From Whitmania pigra (taxonomy: Eukaryota > Annelida > Clitellata > Hirudinida > Haemopidae), in the NCBI GenBank assembly GCA_021613335.1, contig JAJTWR010000231.1, positions 2,330,501 to 2,394,500 of the forward strand: 64,000 bases of DNA, given 5' to 3'. The notes under the pieces were generated by a model. The model made no database searches and was not told the DNA's origin. It saw only the letters and a program-made list of their open reading frames with translations. Every line of letters begins with the position of its first letter. Within the stretch, counting starts at the first letter, position 1. Of this stretch, positions 45,311-55,410 are shown in pieces. A program made the translations under genes and the position numbers.

Positions 45311-46559
45311 TCAAGCACATGACCCCTCAACTCTTGACAAAACCTGCCATGGAGTTATTTTGCAGTTGTTGCTCTGGCACTGATCATTCTCGTGGCAGGC
45401 CCCTCCAGAGGGTCTCTTGGCATCGCAGATGCCGTCTGTGTAGCCAAGCTTTCCTTTCTGACAGACGAGCCCTTTGCAGCACTGGCCATCTCTGTGACAT
45501 AATTGCCCTTGCCGAACGCATTCTACACATACACCGGACTGAAAGGTAATACATTTAATTAACCTCTTGTCAAGCGATTTTAGGTAATAAATTGATATTT
45601 GTTTTAAAGTCGCTATAGAATGGAAAGCTTGTAGAAAAAATAATTTAAAAAAACGTAATGAACTTTTCTCAGACTGAATCCGTTCTCCCAGTAGCACTGA
45701 AGAGTGCCGCAACACTTGCCGACCACGGAGCACTTTTGATTCAATTCTTTGCAGTCAAATGTTCCTCTTTTCTCTTCTTCAAGTCCCAAGTAGCTTCGTT
45801 TCAATGACTCCAGTTCAGCTTCTTCCATTTGTCTTCTGCCAAAATAGGATAGTCGTCAAAATAAAAAGTTTACGTACAAATTCTTATTGGCGGTAGGATG
45901 AAATATAATGAAAAAAATATTTTTGGATGATATCATGTTTTAGATATTTTTTAAATAATAGAATCTTTAAATCACCTCAGAAGTGACCTCAATGAGTTCG
46001 AATATTCTTCATCCTCGTCAACATCCAAATCCACTTCAGCGTAATTATGGTTGTCATCATTGTAATATTTATATAGACATAATATTTGTAGAATAACAAA
46101 TTTAGAGATAATCGATATAAGTAACGATAAATGTAGATTCACTGATTTGAATGTTATAAAGTCAAGACTCAAAAATTACGACCACAACAACTGGAGTTAT
46201 TTTCACTGATTTATTGGACAGCCTACAAATGTTAATTTCACCGTATGCGACATGAATTTATTGGTTATCAGTATTATGCGTCGGAGGAATACGCAAGACG
46301 GATTTGCGAACACGACACATTTCGACTGTTGCCACTATCAACTTCATGCAAAACGCCATCCTCTAAGCCAATTTGCAAGATTGTGTCATTTTTCCAGTTT
46401 CGCTTGTGATTAAGTAACTTATTGGTTTCATCGGGAATACAAAATACTTAGTTAAAGAATTCTGCTTGGTTCAATTCTAAAATTCGGCTCACCTCCCCAA
46501 GCTCTGGATGCCAGAATAGCAAACCAAAAAAGCAGAAAAATATTTACCAATATATTCAT
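45311..46559 (-). CDS. secreted cysteine-rich prohormone-like protein
   Basis: Exons 46559-46493, 46033-45976, 45835-45664 and 45538-45311 join in phase to 174 codons. Exon 1 is a signal peptide (MNILVNIFLLFWFAILASRA). It is followed by an acidic stretch (VDLDVDEDEEYS), a dibasic RR site made across an exon junction, and a second basic site EEEKRG just before the Cys-rich part. That part has 16 Cys in two CxxxxxxCxxxxxCCxxxxC modules (CSVVGKCCGTLQC, CHRDGQCCKGLVC) and a third CHENDQCQSNNC. The spacing recalls Dickkopf, prokineticin/astakine and the Cys-rich tail of arthropod ITG-like prohormones; I cannot choose among them. The exon 3 donor (AAA|gttcat) is weak and the exon 2 acceptor lacks a good pyrimidine tract. 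Confidence 0.75.
46260..46380 (-). mobile_element. SINE head fragment
   Basis: Contains gcgaacacgacacatttcgactgttgcc and ctctaagccaatttgcaag, the tRNA-like head of the SINE family, inside an intron of the prohormone-like gene. The tail is missing or decayed. Confidence 0.65.
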
Positions 46560-47187
46560 TTTTAAGAAAATTTAAGTTCACTCAGATTGCATTAACAAAG
46601 AAAAAAATATTCCATCCAGTGGACAACTCAATAGGCCTATTATATAAGTACTCGGGAATGCAATCAACGACAATTTGAGCCTCCTTGTGTAGAGATGCTC
46701 CAGCCTGCCAATAATTGTTTTGATGGAATTTCATCCAATTTACTCTATTGCTGTCTTTGTACCCAAAGTTGTTTAACTTAAAAGGACAAATTTCAAACGA
46801 ACTCCTTTCATCACTAAAATTAGTAATGAATGTAATTCAACTAACAAAGCGATGGAATGAGGCGTTTGAGATAATTTGTTTTTGCTTTTGTTCGAAGACA
46901 AATTCCTGTTCCTATTATTATTTATCAATGTTATTATATTATTATTTATTATTTCAATCAACATTCTGAGTGCATATTGTGATAATTTAATTTTGTATAT
47001 TATTACAAATGATTAATTACTGAAGCAACGCAGGTATTAATGGAACAAGTTGATATATTCAAATATTGTAATTATATTAAAATAAGACTTCAGAGATTGC
47101 TTTAAATTTCGCAATACAAATTGACTACTACTTTATTAATATTTTTATTATTTGGGCAAACAAATTAAGGTTAGCGATGTTAAAACG

Positions 47188-47375
47188 TGGGCGTGCAGGT
47201 TAGCCGAATGGGTTACACGCCTGCATACGGCAGTAATGGCAACAGTCGTAATGTGTCGTGTTCGAAACCCAGCCTGCATTGCCGCCAGCGCCATTGGGAT
47301 GGAGCGCTATTTAATGGTTACAAGCAGCGCCTCTGACGCTATGAATATGGCGCTATATAAATGAAGTTACAAGCC
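47188..47375 (+). mobile_element. tRNA-derived SINE, tail type 1 (best-preserved head)
   Basis: Head gcgtgcaggttagccgaatg with box A (ttagccgaatgg) and box B (gtgttcgaaaccc), spaced as in a tRNA gene, then the body and the tail gcctctgacgctatgaatatgg-cgctatataaatgaagttac. Confidence 0.85.
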
Positions 47376-47589
47376 ATACGAGCATCATTTTCGATAAGAA
47401 AAACATCACAATTGATTCATTAAACTTGATTGAGCCTAAATTATTAAGTTTTAAGTTTCAAAGTTATCGTGATGCAGTGACGTGTAAGCTCTGACGTAAT
47501 CATAAAAACCATCTTTCCTCTTTATTTCAAAGGTCATCTGAAAAGTCAGCCATTTGAGAATAACTGAGAATGTAACGTCGATATTGAGT

Positions 47590-47642
47590 TATTTATTTAT
47601 TTGACTGAAGTCCTTGCATAACTAATATTATTTAAACTCTCA
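47590..47642 (-). mobile_element. isolated LINE 3'-end copy
   Basis: Minus-strand copy of the LINE end: agttatgcaaggac followed by ttcagtcaaataaataaataa. Confidence 0.6.
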
Positions 47643-49370
47643 TTATGGAGCGCCCCAAAATTACGCAATCCTAGTTGAATTAGAACGATGGAAAAGAAGT
47701 GCAATGTAAAAGGATTTTAATTAAATAATAATGAAACAATAATATTAATAATCAGAGAATCAAGCATAAAGACCTTGTTTTGGAAATTGAAAGACCGCAT
47801 AACGAAAAATGCGTTTGACCAAATGTGATCTCTATTTCCGTGGTAATTATAATATTACTTTTATGAGTCATTAATCTGAGGTCATGAGGTCCTTTAACAC
47901 TCGATTCTTCTTTTGATCACCAATAGTGACACATAATACGTGGATGTTGAAAAAGGCGGCTCTAAACTTTTTCGGGGGAGCCAAACATTTCAATCTAACA
48001 CTCTTAAAGTCACCGCTTGTTGATACAAATATAAAACAAATATATTTGCACCCATTTTGCTTATTATTGCATTTTTTAACCTTTACAAAATTGTACATTC
48101 AAATTTATTTAAAGTTTTATTATCATTAAGTTACATCCAGATCAGTGATCTCGCTCCTCTGCTTCTTTTCCTGTGGAAAAAAATTAAGATATTTTCGCTT
48201 CTTCGTCTTTTAATTGACATAATTAATGATAACAATTTTCACCATGTTAATTGAGAGAAAACAGAAAAATGCCTGGTGTCTTACGTAGATATTAAGAAAA
48301 CTTGAAATTATTGATAGTTAAGGAAGCTCTTGAAGCTACAGTGTGAACATCCCACAACTTCCACCTTAAATCTTAAATCCCATAACAAAAATATAATTTC
48401 GATATTAATCGCCACGCCCCCTCCCCCTAAATTTGCCGCTGAGTGAATCACAGATATATCTTGATATAACTTGTTTGCAATCTTAACGTGAAAATAAGAA
48501 CACCTCTAAACTTTGTGATAATTCGCTAATTATGGATTCAATGTTATTCAGAATTATCACATCATTTTATTGTGCTCAATGTGAAGTTTAAACTCTATTG
48601 AATTTTATTTTGTGCAAAATTGTGTCTGAAACTTCGAAAAATTGTACTAATATAAAATTATGCAATTGTAAAATTTCTCCGGTTAAAAATAAACTTTTCT
48701 TTAAGAAAAATAAATAAAAATGCCCTCAAACAAAGTCAAAGCAACGCAATGAAATGCAAATCCAAATGGAACTGAAAAAAAGTCGCAAAATTACAAATAA
48801 AAATAGGATTATTGATTAGCACTCAAGCTAAGAACTCGTAAGATCTTGAACAAAAGACGCAGTCATAGAAAGTAAAGTGGACGTGAATGTGACTTCACTA
48901 AAAAAGATCTAGTTTTATGGTGCTGAAATTTTAATAAATATAAGAATTTTCAACCATTCGTTCACATTCAATGTATTTTAGTATCTAGTGTAACTTTTAT
49001 GTAAGTAAGCGGGTAGCTTAAAATGAATTTTTGAATATTTTCCACATTGGTGAATGTGCCACATCTTGGAACAATACATGCTTTTATGTGCTTACTTCCA
49101 AGCACTTAAGAAAATCTGCCTTGTAATGCTAGATGGAGAGGATTCAGATGGTTTTTCTATTTCCTTGAAACATTTGTCAACAATAGAAAGAAAAGACTTC
49201 TGGAACAATAAACCTATTGTTAATGTATTATTATAACATTTCATTTTACAACAATAGACAACAAATATATCATCCCTTTCAATAATGAATCCATTAGTCT
49301 GTTGGCTACAAAACATAATTTTTCGACTGCTACTGATAAACCAAAGCACTGATTAAGCAGTAAATTCTTA
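47643..49370. other. intergenic, no gene seen
   Basis: AT-rich. Several short open frames without domain or splice support. At 48414-48433 a cccctccccctaaatttgcc stretch resembles the small dispersed element at 34264-34502. Confidence 0.4.
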
Positions 49371-49372
49371 AA

Positions 49373-50892
49373 ATGCTTTTAAAATTTATGCTATTGTTCA
49401 ATATGTATTTTTTGTGTTCCAATGAACATTTATTTGTCAGAATAAAGGAAAGAGTTTCAGATGTGCTGTTATCATATTTCGATTTCGTCATCGGACAAGG
49501 AGATGTAGCAATATATGAGAATGTTAAATCGCTACTGAAATGCTCAGCATTGTGTGCCAGAAACGTTGCTTTCGAGTGCAACAGTTGTGAGTTTGAGAGT
49601 CGTGTAAAACGTTGCCTCATTTCATCGAAGCCTACAAACAAGTGGATGAACAGCACCAAATATCGCATAAAAATGGGTGAGTTGTTTGTCCAAAATTATT
49701 TCATACAAATTTGAAGTTAATTAACGCATAAATATCTTTCAAATAGTTAATTAACACTAATTTGAAGGATGTCCATCGGATAGCATTTACGTACCTGAAG
49801 TGCAAAGCTGTTATAAGATGGTAATTGGAAAGTTCACAGGACCGCAGGCCAAAGATTTCTGCAACAAATTGACAATGCATCCTGTTGTCGTAGAAGATGC
49901 TAATGAGAATAACTACATTGCAAATAACATACCCAGTATTTATACACTTATTTATTTATTAAATATATTTTATGATTAAAAGTTATTTTAAGATATTTAC
50001 TGCTTATTGGCAATTCTTAGAGTCTGACTCCTCAACATTGAATTATGGATCGCTTTACCATAAATTAACATTGGGAGAAAATATGATAAAAGGGTATTTT
50101 TGGAAAACGATGATGTATAATAAGTCAGGTTGTAGGTCTTTGCTGCTTGCTTGAAATGAATCACCTGGTATGAGGTGGAATGAAGGCAAGAATCCCTCTA
50201 TTTTATTCTTTTGAAATGGACTCTTTTGACTTAGACTCCAATGAGGTTCTAGCTTCCAATTTGCAGTCAACCTGTTAAAAAATCCAACATTCTAACTTCA
50301 AAATCTTTTCCACCATGATCTATTAGCAGAGACATAAAAATATCATCGAATGTCACCCAGTCATGCAAAGGCTTGCATTTAAATAAATAACCTCATTATA
50401 TTAGTAGCAGTTATGCATCTAATGGAATCTGAATATTGATTTGCTGATTGTCTGCTTATTTGTCGTTTTCGCACTTATATCTGATCCCTATTTTAATTTT
50501 TTTCCCTGCACTAAAGCTAATTTCAAGTAGACTGTAAAATCATTTTTTTCTTTTATGCCTGTAATCTATGAATTAAATTTAAATAATAATTTTAAATTTA
50601 TTCAACTTAAAATGACGATTAATATTCTCCTTAAGTCCCCCAGGAATGCATTATTGAAGATAGGCGCTACTTCAAGGTACGAACAGCTGGATTTTTCCAA
50701 ACTAAAACGAATTCTTTCCAGTGGCTACCTTACAAGAAATTAATTGAATTCAACTTCACCAATTGGAGTACAAGTCAACCGGATACGCCATCTGTTTCCA
50801 ATGGATGTCTGCAGTTTTTCACAGACTTCAGATGGGATGATTTCCTTTGCGACCTTGAATATTGTGTTTTATGTGAATTCACCCTCCATTGA
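49373..50892 (+). CDS. secreted PAN/apple + C-type lectin protein (copy 1)
   Basis: Exon 49373-49676 encodes a signal peptide (MLLKFMLLFNMYFLCSN) and a PAN-like module (LKCSALCARNVAFECNSCEF...RCLIS). Exon 49768-49935 begins a C-type lectin domain (GCPSDSIYVPEVQSCYKM, then FCNKLTMHPVVVEDANE). The last exon, starting at 50660 if spliced directly in phase (or at 50644 if a small exon is missing), ends it: FNFTNWSTSQPD, SNGCLQFF, FRWDDFLCDLEYCVLCEF and a stop. The protein would be secreted and bind glycans or other ligands; the canonical EPN/QPD sugar triad is only partly present (QPD). A polyadenylation-like AATAAA occurs about 115 bp after the stop. Its neighbour at 52706 has the same plan, so the two are tandem paralogues. 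Confidence 0.7.
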
Positions 50893-51333
50893 ATGATAAC
50901 AAAATTATCATTTTTAAATCCACAAAAATGCTCAACAATAGTTGAGTTTTATTGAAATCCACAGTTTTGGTGTTTTTTGTAGTCGAGTGTTATTCTTTAA
51001 TTACTGAAATAAAGAATTCTAAATTTAAAAATGTTTTGTTTCTATTAATAAACAAGAAAAAATTATTTGAAAAAAAATTTAGGATTTGATAAAAATGCGA
51101 ACCAATCATCATTTTCAATAAGCTGAGTCCTAACAACATTAGATTTACTAAGTACAATAAACTTGATGCTGCGATTTATCATGAGATTAGCTGGGATTTA
51201 TTGATAATATTTGAAAATGGTACAACGCTAGTGCTCTCAGGGCAGCATAGATTTCGGATCCGTTGACTGTCATGTACCCCTAAAGCAGTGAATTTTTATC
51301 TTCTAGAATTTTGAGAACACCCTCACCCCCCCC

Positions 51334-51350
51334 CCCCCCCCCCCCCCTAT
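51334..51350. repeat. poly-C run
   Basis: About 20 consecutive C residues ending at 51347, preceded by caccccccc; a simple homopolymer. Confidence 0.8.
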
Positions 51351-51369
51351 AGCTGGTGTGCATACTTAC

Positions 51370-52418
51370 AAGTAAGCATGGGACTTTCTTTCGTTCCCTT
51401 TCGTACGTACTCGAAAGATCGGCTTTCGTCGGTTTTCGAAAATTCGGAACAAAATTAATTTTGAACAAATTGTTCGGAAATATTTTTTTGGAAATTCGGT
51501 TGGGAGCGGTTTTCCAAAAAAATGTATGTCAATATAAAAAATTCTTAATGATTCTGTTTTACGTTTATGTTCCATAGACACAGAATAAAATATTCTCTGG
51601 TTTCAAATAAGCAAGTTTGCTTCGCTTCCTTTTTGCTTCTAGTCGCACAGCATGTCTCCAAGTTCTCCTCTCCTTTGAAGTTACTTTACTAAATCAGAAA
51701 GTAAAGATAATAATTTATTCGTAATAAATGAAAGCAGATTTTAGGGTATAAAAAGTCTTCAACATCTTGAGTTATCTGAAGATGAGGCGACAAGCGAAGT
51801 TTTCCAGCTTAAAAGAGAAATAGATTTCTACCTCACCTTATCTAAGCCGCTCTGAGGCAACTTACGAACTTATTGGAAGCAGCAACAGAATGCCATGCCA
51901 CTCCTTGCCAGACTTGCAGGAGGATTTTCTTCTGTCCCATCTCCTCTATTTCTAGCGAAAGAATGTTCTCGGCTTCAGGCAACATTGTCTCTATTTCAAG
52001 AATGAACCTCGCTCCAGAAACTAGTTCTACTCTTACCTATGTACAGCGGAACTGGTCCAGAGCAAAGGTTCAAAACTGAAACTAAGTTTCTGAAGATGGC
52101 ATGGAGGAAGGTGAAGAGACTGATATGATTAATATTGCAGATTTTTAACATATCTTCTGATACTCAAATGAAAATTCTATACGTTTTCAAATGATTAAAT
52201 CGGTTTATTTAGTCTTAGACAACACCACTGGAGAAGGGAAAAGTTCGATGCATTATTTTCTAGGGGTGTTACTTCCGAAAAAGGTTCGGTTTCCAAAAGT
52301 TCGGAACAAAATTTTTTCCGAACCCGATTAAAACCGAACAATCGGAATAGAATTATTTCCGATTACGTACGTACTCGAATAAAAGCGATCGTCGAAGTTC
52401 CATGCTTACTTACACACA
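51370..52418 (+). mobile_element. hAT (Ac-like) deletion derivative with inverted ends
   Basis: The left border caagtaagcatggg and, reversed, the right border (52397-52418) gtaagtaagcatggaac mirror each other, and both ends carry further mirrored tcggaac/cgtacgtactcga motifs. Inside (about 51850-52080, plus strand) is only the C-terminal dimerisation part of the transposase (SSERMFSASGNIVSISRMNL). No clear target duplication. Confidence 0.75.
51873..52079 (+). pseudogene. hAT transposase C-terminal fragment
   Basis: SISSERMFSASGNIVSISRM followed by NLAPETSSTLTYVQRNW is the hAT dimerisation signature (typical family form: PSERVFSAAG, RN.L.P..V..L..L..N). The catalytic domain is absent. Confidence 0.8.
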
Positions 52419-52705
52419 AGAAAATTGTCTGCTTGGTAATGGGAAAGCAAAAATAATAACCTTAATTTTTGTGAATAAATATAAATATAGTCATAAGTAT
52501 TTTACAATTTCTGTTCAGCATGAACATTACAAAATTGGAAAAGTAATGTATGTTATCGAAATTAATAAATAATATTAAGCAAGTCATAATCCAACACCAT
52601 AGATTCTAGAAGCCCTTGAGACGCACTATAAGAAGAAAAAAGTTGGTCGATGGAGTCACTTTATTCCCATTGTTAATCATCATTTCTTATCGATTACCAC
52701 ATGAA

Positions 52706-54231
52706 ATGTTAGCATTCATGAATCTTTGTCTTCTCTTTTTTTGCACTTTACAAACGTCGTGCGGCGAGATTAACGAGGGATACTTTCATGTCCCTGAGAA
52801 AGAAGAGATTGATCATTTTCAACAAACGTCCGATAAAGTTCACTTCAATTCAGTTCCTGGTCGAATTCAATGTGCTCTGAGATGTTTGAAGGTAAAGGAA
52901 TTCCAATGCTCGAGCTTTTCGTACAAAATCTCTTCCAAGACATGTACAACCTACAACAATGTTCGTCCATCAATTAAAGATATTTATTATAAGAAAAGAC
53001 CTGGTAAGAAATTTTCAAAAATATTTCATTTGTAATTTCCTGTATTAATCATAATAATTAATTGACATTGACAATTTACATAAATAAAATTGAGCGTTTT
53101 AAACAATTTCAACAACGCTTCTAATTGCATTAAAATGTATTCTTGCCATGATTTACCATGAAATGGTGTAAATGGTGTAAATGAATGTCCAAATCATCTC
53201 AGTTATCATGGACTTTAATATAATAAATAGAACAAAATAATATAAAGGTGTTAACAATTAAAACCATTGAAAAACACTATTTACTATTTTAAATTTCCAT
53301 GTTGACAATATCATTAAACATTACGACGCTATTTCGATGACCACAATTTCGCACAGAAGCATTAACAATGAATGCTCACATTTCTCTTCTCTTTGAAACC
53401 TGAATGAACTAACCATTTTTTGACATAAGTTCATCATTTCTACACCATGATGCTCTCCAAAATGTTTAGATAAAGGAGGACGATGTAAAATTCAAGTTTG
53501 TTGACTTGATGAGGTTCTTGGTTATTGAACATTGAAACACTGGATGAAAGAGACTTTGTGTGACATTCAGAGATTATGGAAGAAACGAAACCTTGATTAC
53601 TAAATCATAAATTTGTTTCAGATTAATGAATATGAATTTTAATTTCGGATAAGCAAACAATTCTCAACGTATTGTTTACTATTTTAACTTAATTGTTGAG
53701 TATCTTCGTTTAATTTTTCGTTCTCAGAATGTCACAAGCCTTTCAACCTCTTGAAGGATCATAACAAATGCTACCATCTTTCTGTTGGCACGTTGGACTG
53801 GTCCGATGCAAGACGTGCTTGTAATAGCTTATTGTCACATCCACTTGTTGTTGATGGTCAACACGGCAAGAAGGTTTTGTCCGAGTTTTATGGAAATTTG
53901 AAAGGTGATTTTAGTGAGCCGTTTAATTGTTTAGGCATTAATATTAATTTTGAGACTTAATCTTTCCTCAGAGCCAGAAAAGGCTGGGTGTCGCGCCGGA
54001 AGCCACGGTAACTCCGTTGTTGCATGGACAGCCGGACGAAAATGCAATGTATCATTACCAAGATTTTGTTGGAATCCTTATTTTGATGAGACAGTGAACG
54101 TTCCAATCCAGTCTTTACTCGACAACCTGCCGCTGCTGTCAGGCGACTGTGTCATATCCAAAGATGGTGATTTGGAACGTGCAGGATGCCATTTGAAATT
54201 TTGTATCTTGTGTGAGAAAGACATGAAGTGA
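52706..54231 (+). CDS. secreted PAN/apple + C-type lectin protein (copy 2)
   Basis: Exons 52706-53003, 53728-53904 and 53972-54231 join in phase. The chosen ATG at 52706 gives a clean signal peptide (MLAFMNLCLLFFCTLQTSCG); an in-frame ATG at 52616 would add 30 basic residues in front. A PAN-like module follows (GRIQCALRCLKVKEFQCSSF...KTCTTY), then a C-type lectin domain: HNKCYHLSVGTLDWSDARRA, VVAWTAGRKCNVSLPRFCW, and the end HLKFCILCEK. The lectin half has lost the usual WND and EPN/QPD calcium-sugar motifs, so it probably does not bind sugar in the classical way. Same architecture and strand as the gene at 49373, 1.8 kb upstream. Confidence 0.75.
53188..53227 (+). mobile_element. isolated LINE 3'-end copy in a lectin-gene intron
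   Basis: gtccaaatcatctcagttat-catggactttaatataataa, matching the end of the LINE at 5318. Confidence 0.6.
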
Positions 54232-54239
54232 CCATTGTC

Positions 54240-55405
54240 ACTGCTGTTGTTCCCAACATTTACCAGTTATAATCATCACATTAGAGCGTAGACACGCACC
54301 ATTGTGAACATAATCTATCGTAATACGTCCTGGCACTAATTTTCAAGTGTTTCGAATTATCGGAGCATATGGGCGATCAAAATTCGAAGTGCTTTCATCT
54401 GGTTTTGTTTGCGGTTGACCAATCGATAAATCTAATTCAAAAATGGTTGTTTAAACATTGGCTTAAGCTGTTAGTAATTTTAGCGCATAAATGTTTGACT
54501 TTATACCAAGAAATGATAAGCTCTGGTAAAGACGATATCGAATTCAGTCTATCCATTAAATTCTAATAAAAACATTAACATTTCTCAACTAATTAACAGC
54601 CAAAATAAAACACACCGTAATATAAAATTTAGTGTGTACAAATATCCTGAAATTTGAAAAGAACTTTGCAGTGCCAAAACTCAATTTCATAGTGAATCAT
54701 TTGGGCTTTAATATAACTCATTGAATTAAATTGAATTTAACAACAAGACTTTGGACAAACCATCCACGTGATATTCGATTGTATCACTACAAAGCAACCC
54801 TTGAAACAGTTTCAGACCACCAGGTTAATAAAATAAATAAATAAAGGTTATCCATTCAGTTACAAAAACACAAGAGAAGCCATAACAATAGTAGTTCCCC
54901 ATCCTTTGACCAATCTTTGCAGGTGATTCTTAGATATTTTTCAAATATAGGATCAGCCAGTAGATTGTGAATTGCAATTTAACATTGAGACAACTCCATT
55001 CTTAAAAGTTACAAATATAATGATATATTTTAAAAATATTTTACAAATTCGACGTGTAATTTCAAAACAAGAATATAATCCAGCAACATCCAAAAAGCAA
55101 AATATTTAAAGAGCATCTCAATTGAAAAATTATCAAAACTTTAAGGCACAAGTACAGGTTACGTTGGTCATTCTGAGCTAAAAATAAGTGTTTAATTTCT
55201 TAATAAAACATTCACTAAATAAAATGACACAAAACGATCACAATAGATTTATATAAAAACAAGTTCTTCCTTGTAATTTATAGCATAAAATAAGATCAAA
55301 GCAATCATGGCTTATGTCGTCAAATGAGCCTCTCTCTTGGATGTGACTTTGACATCCTCTTGCGACATGGAAACATCCAACACAACATCGGCACCTGACC
55401 GCAGA
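54240..55405. other. intergenic, no gene seen
   Basis: Lies between the convergent lectin gene and palmitoyltransferase gene, so both 3' UTRs fall here. No supported coding frame. Confidence 0.4.
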
Positions 55406-55410
55406 TGCTC

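Noticed and set aside
47188..47375. Functional tRNA gene
   Set aside because: Box A and B are present, but the cloverleaf stems do not pair properly, and the head is part of a repeated element with a SINE body.
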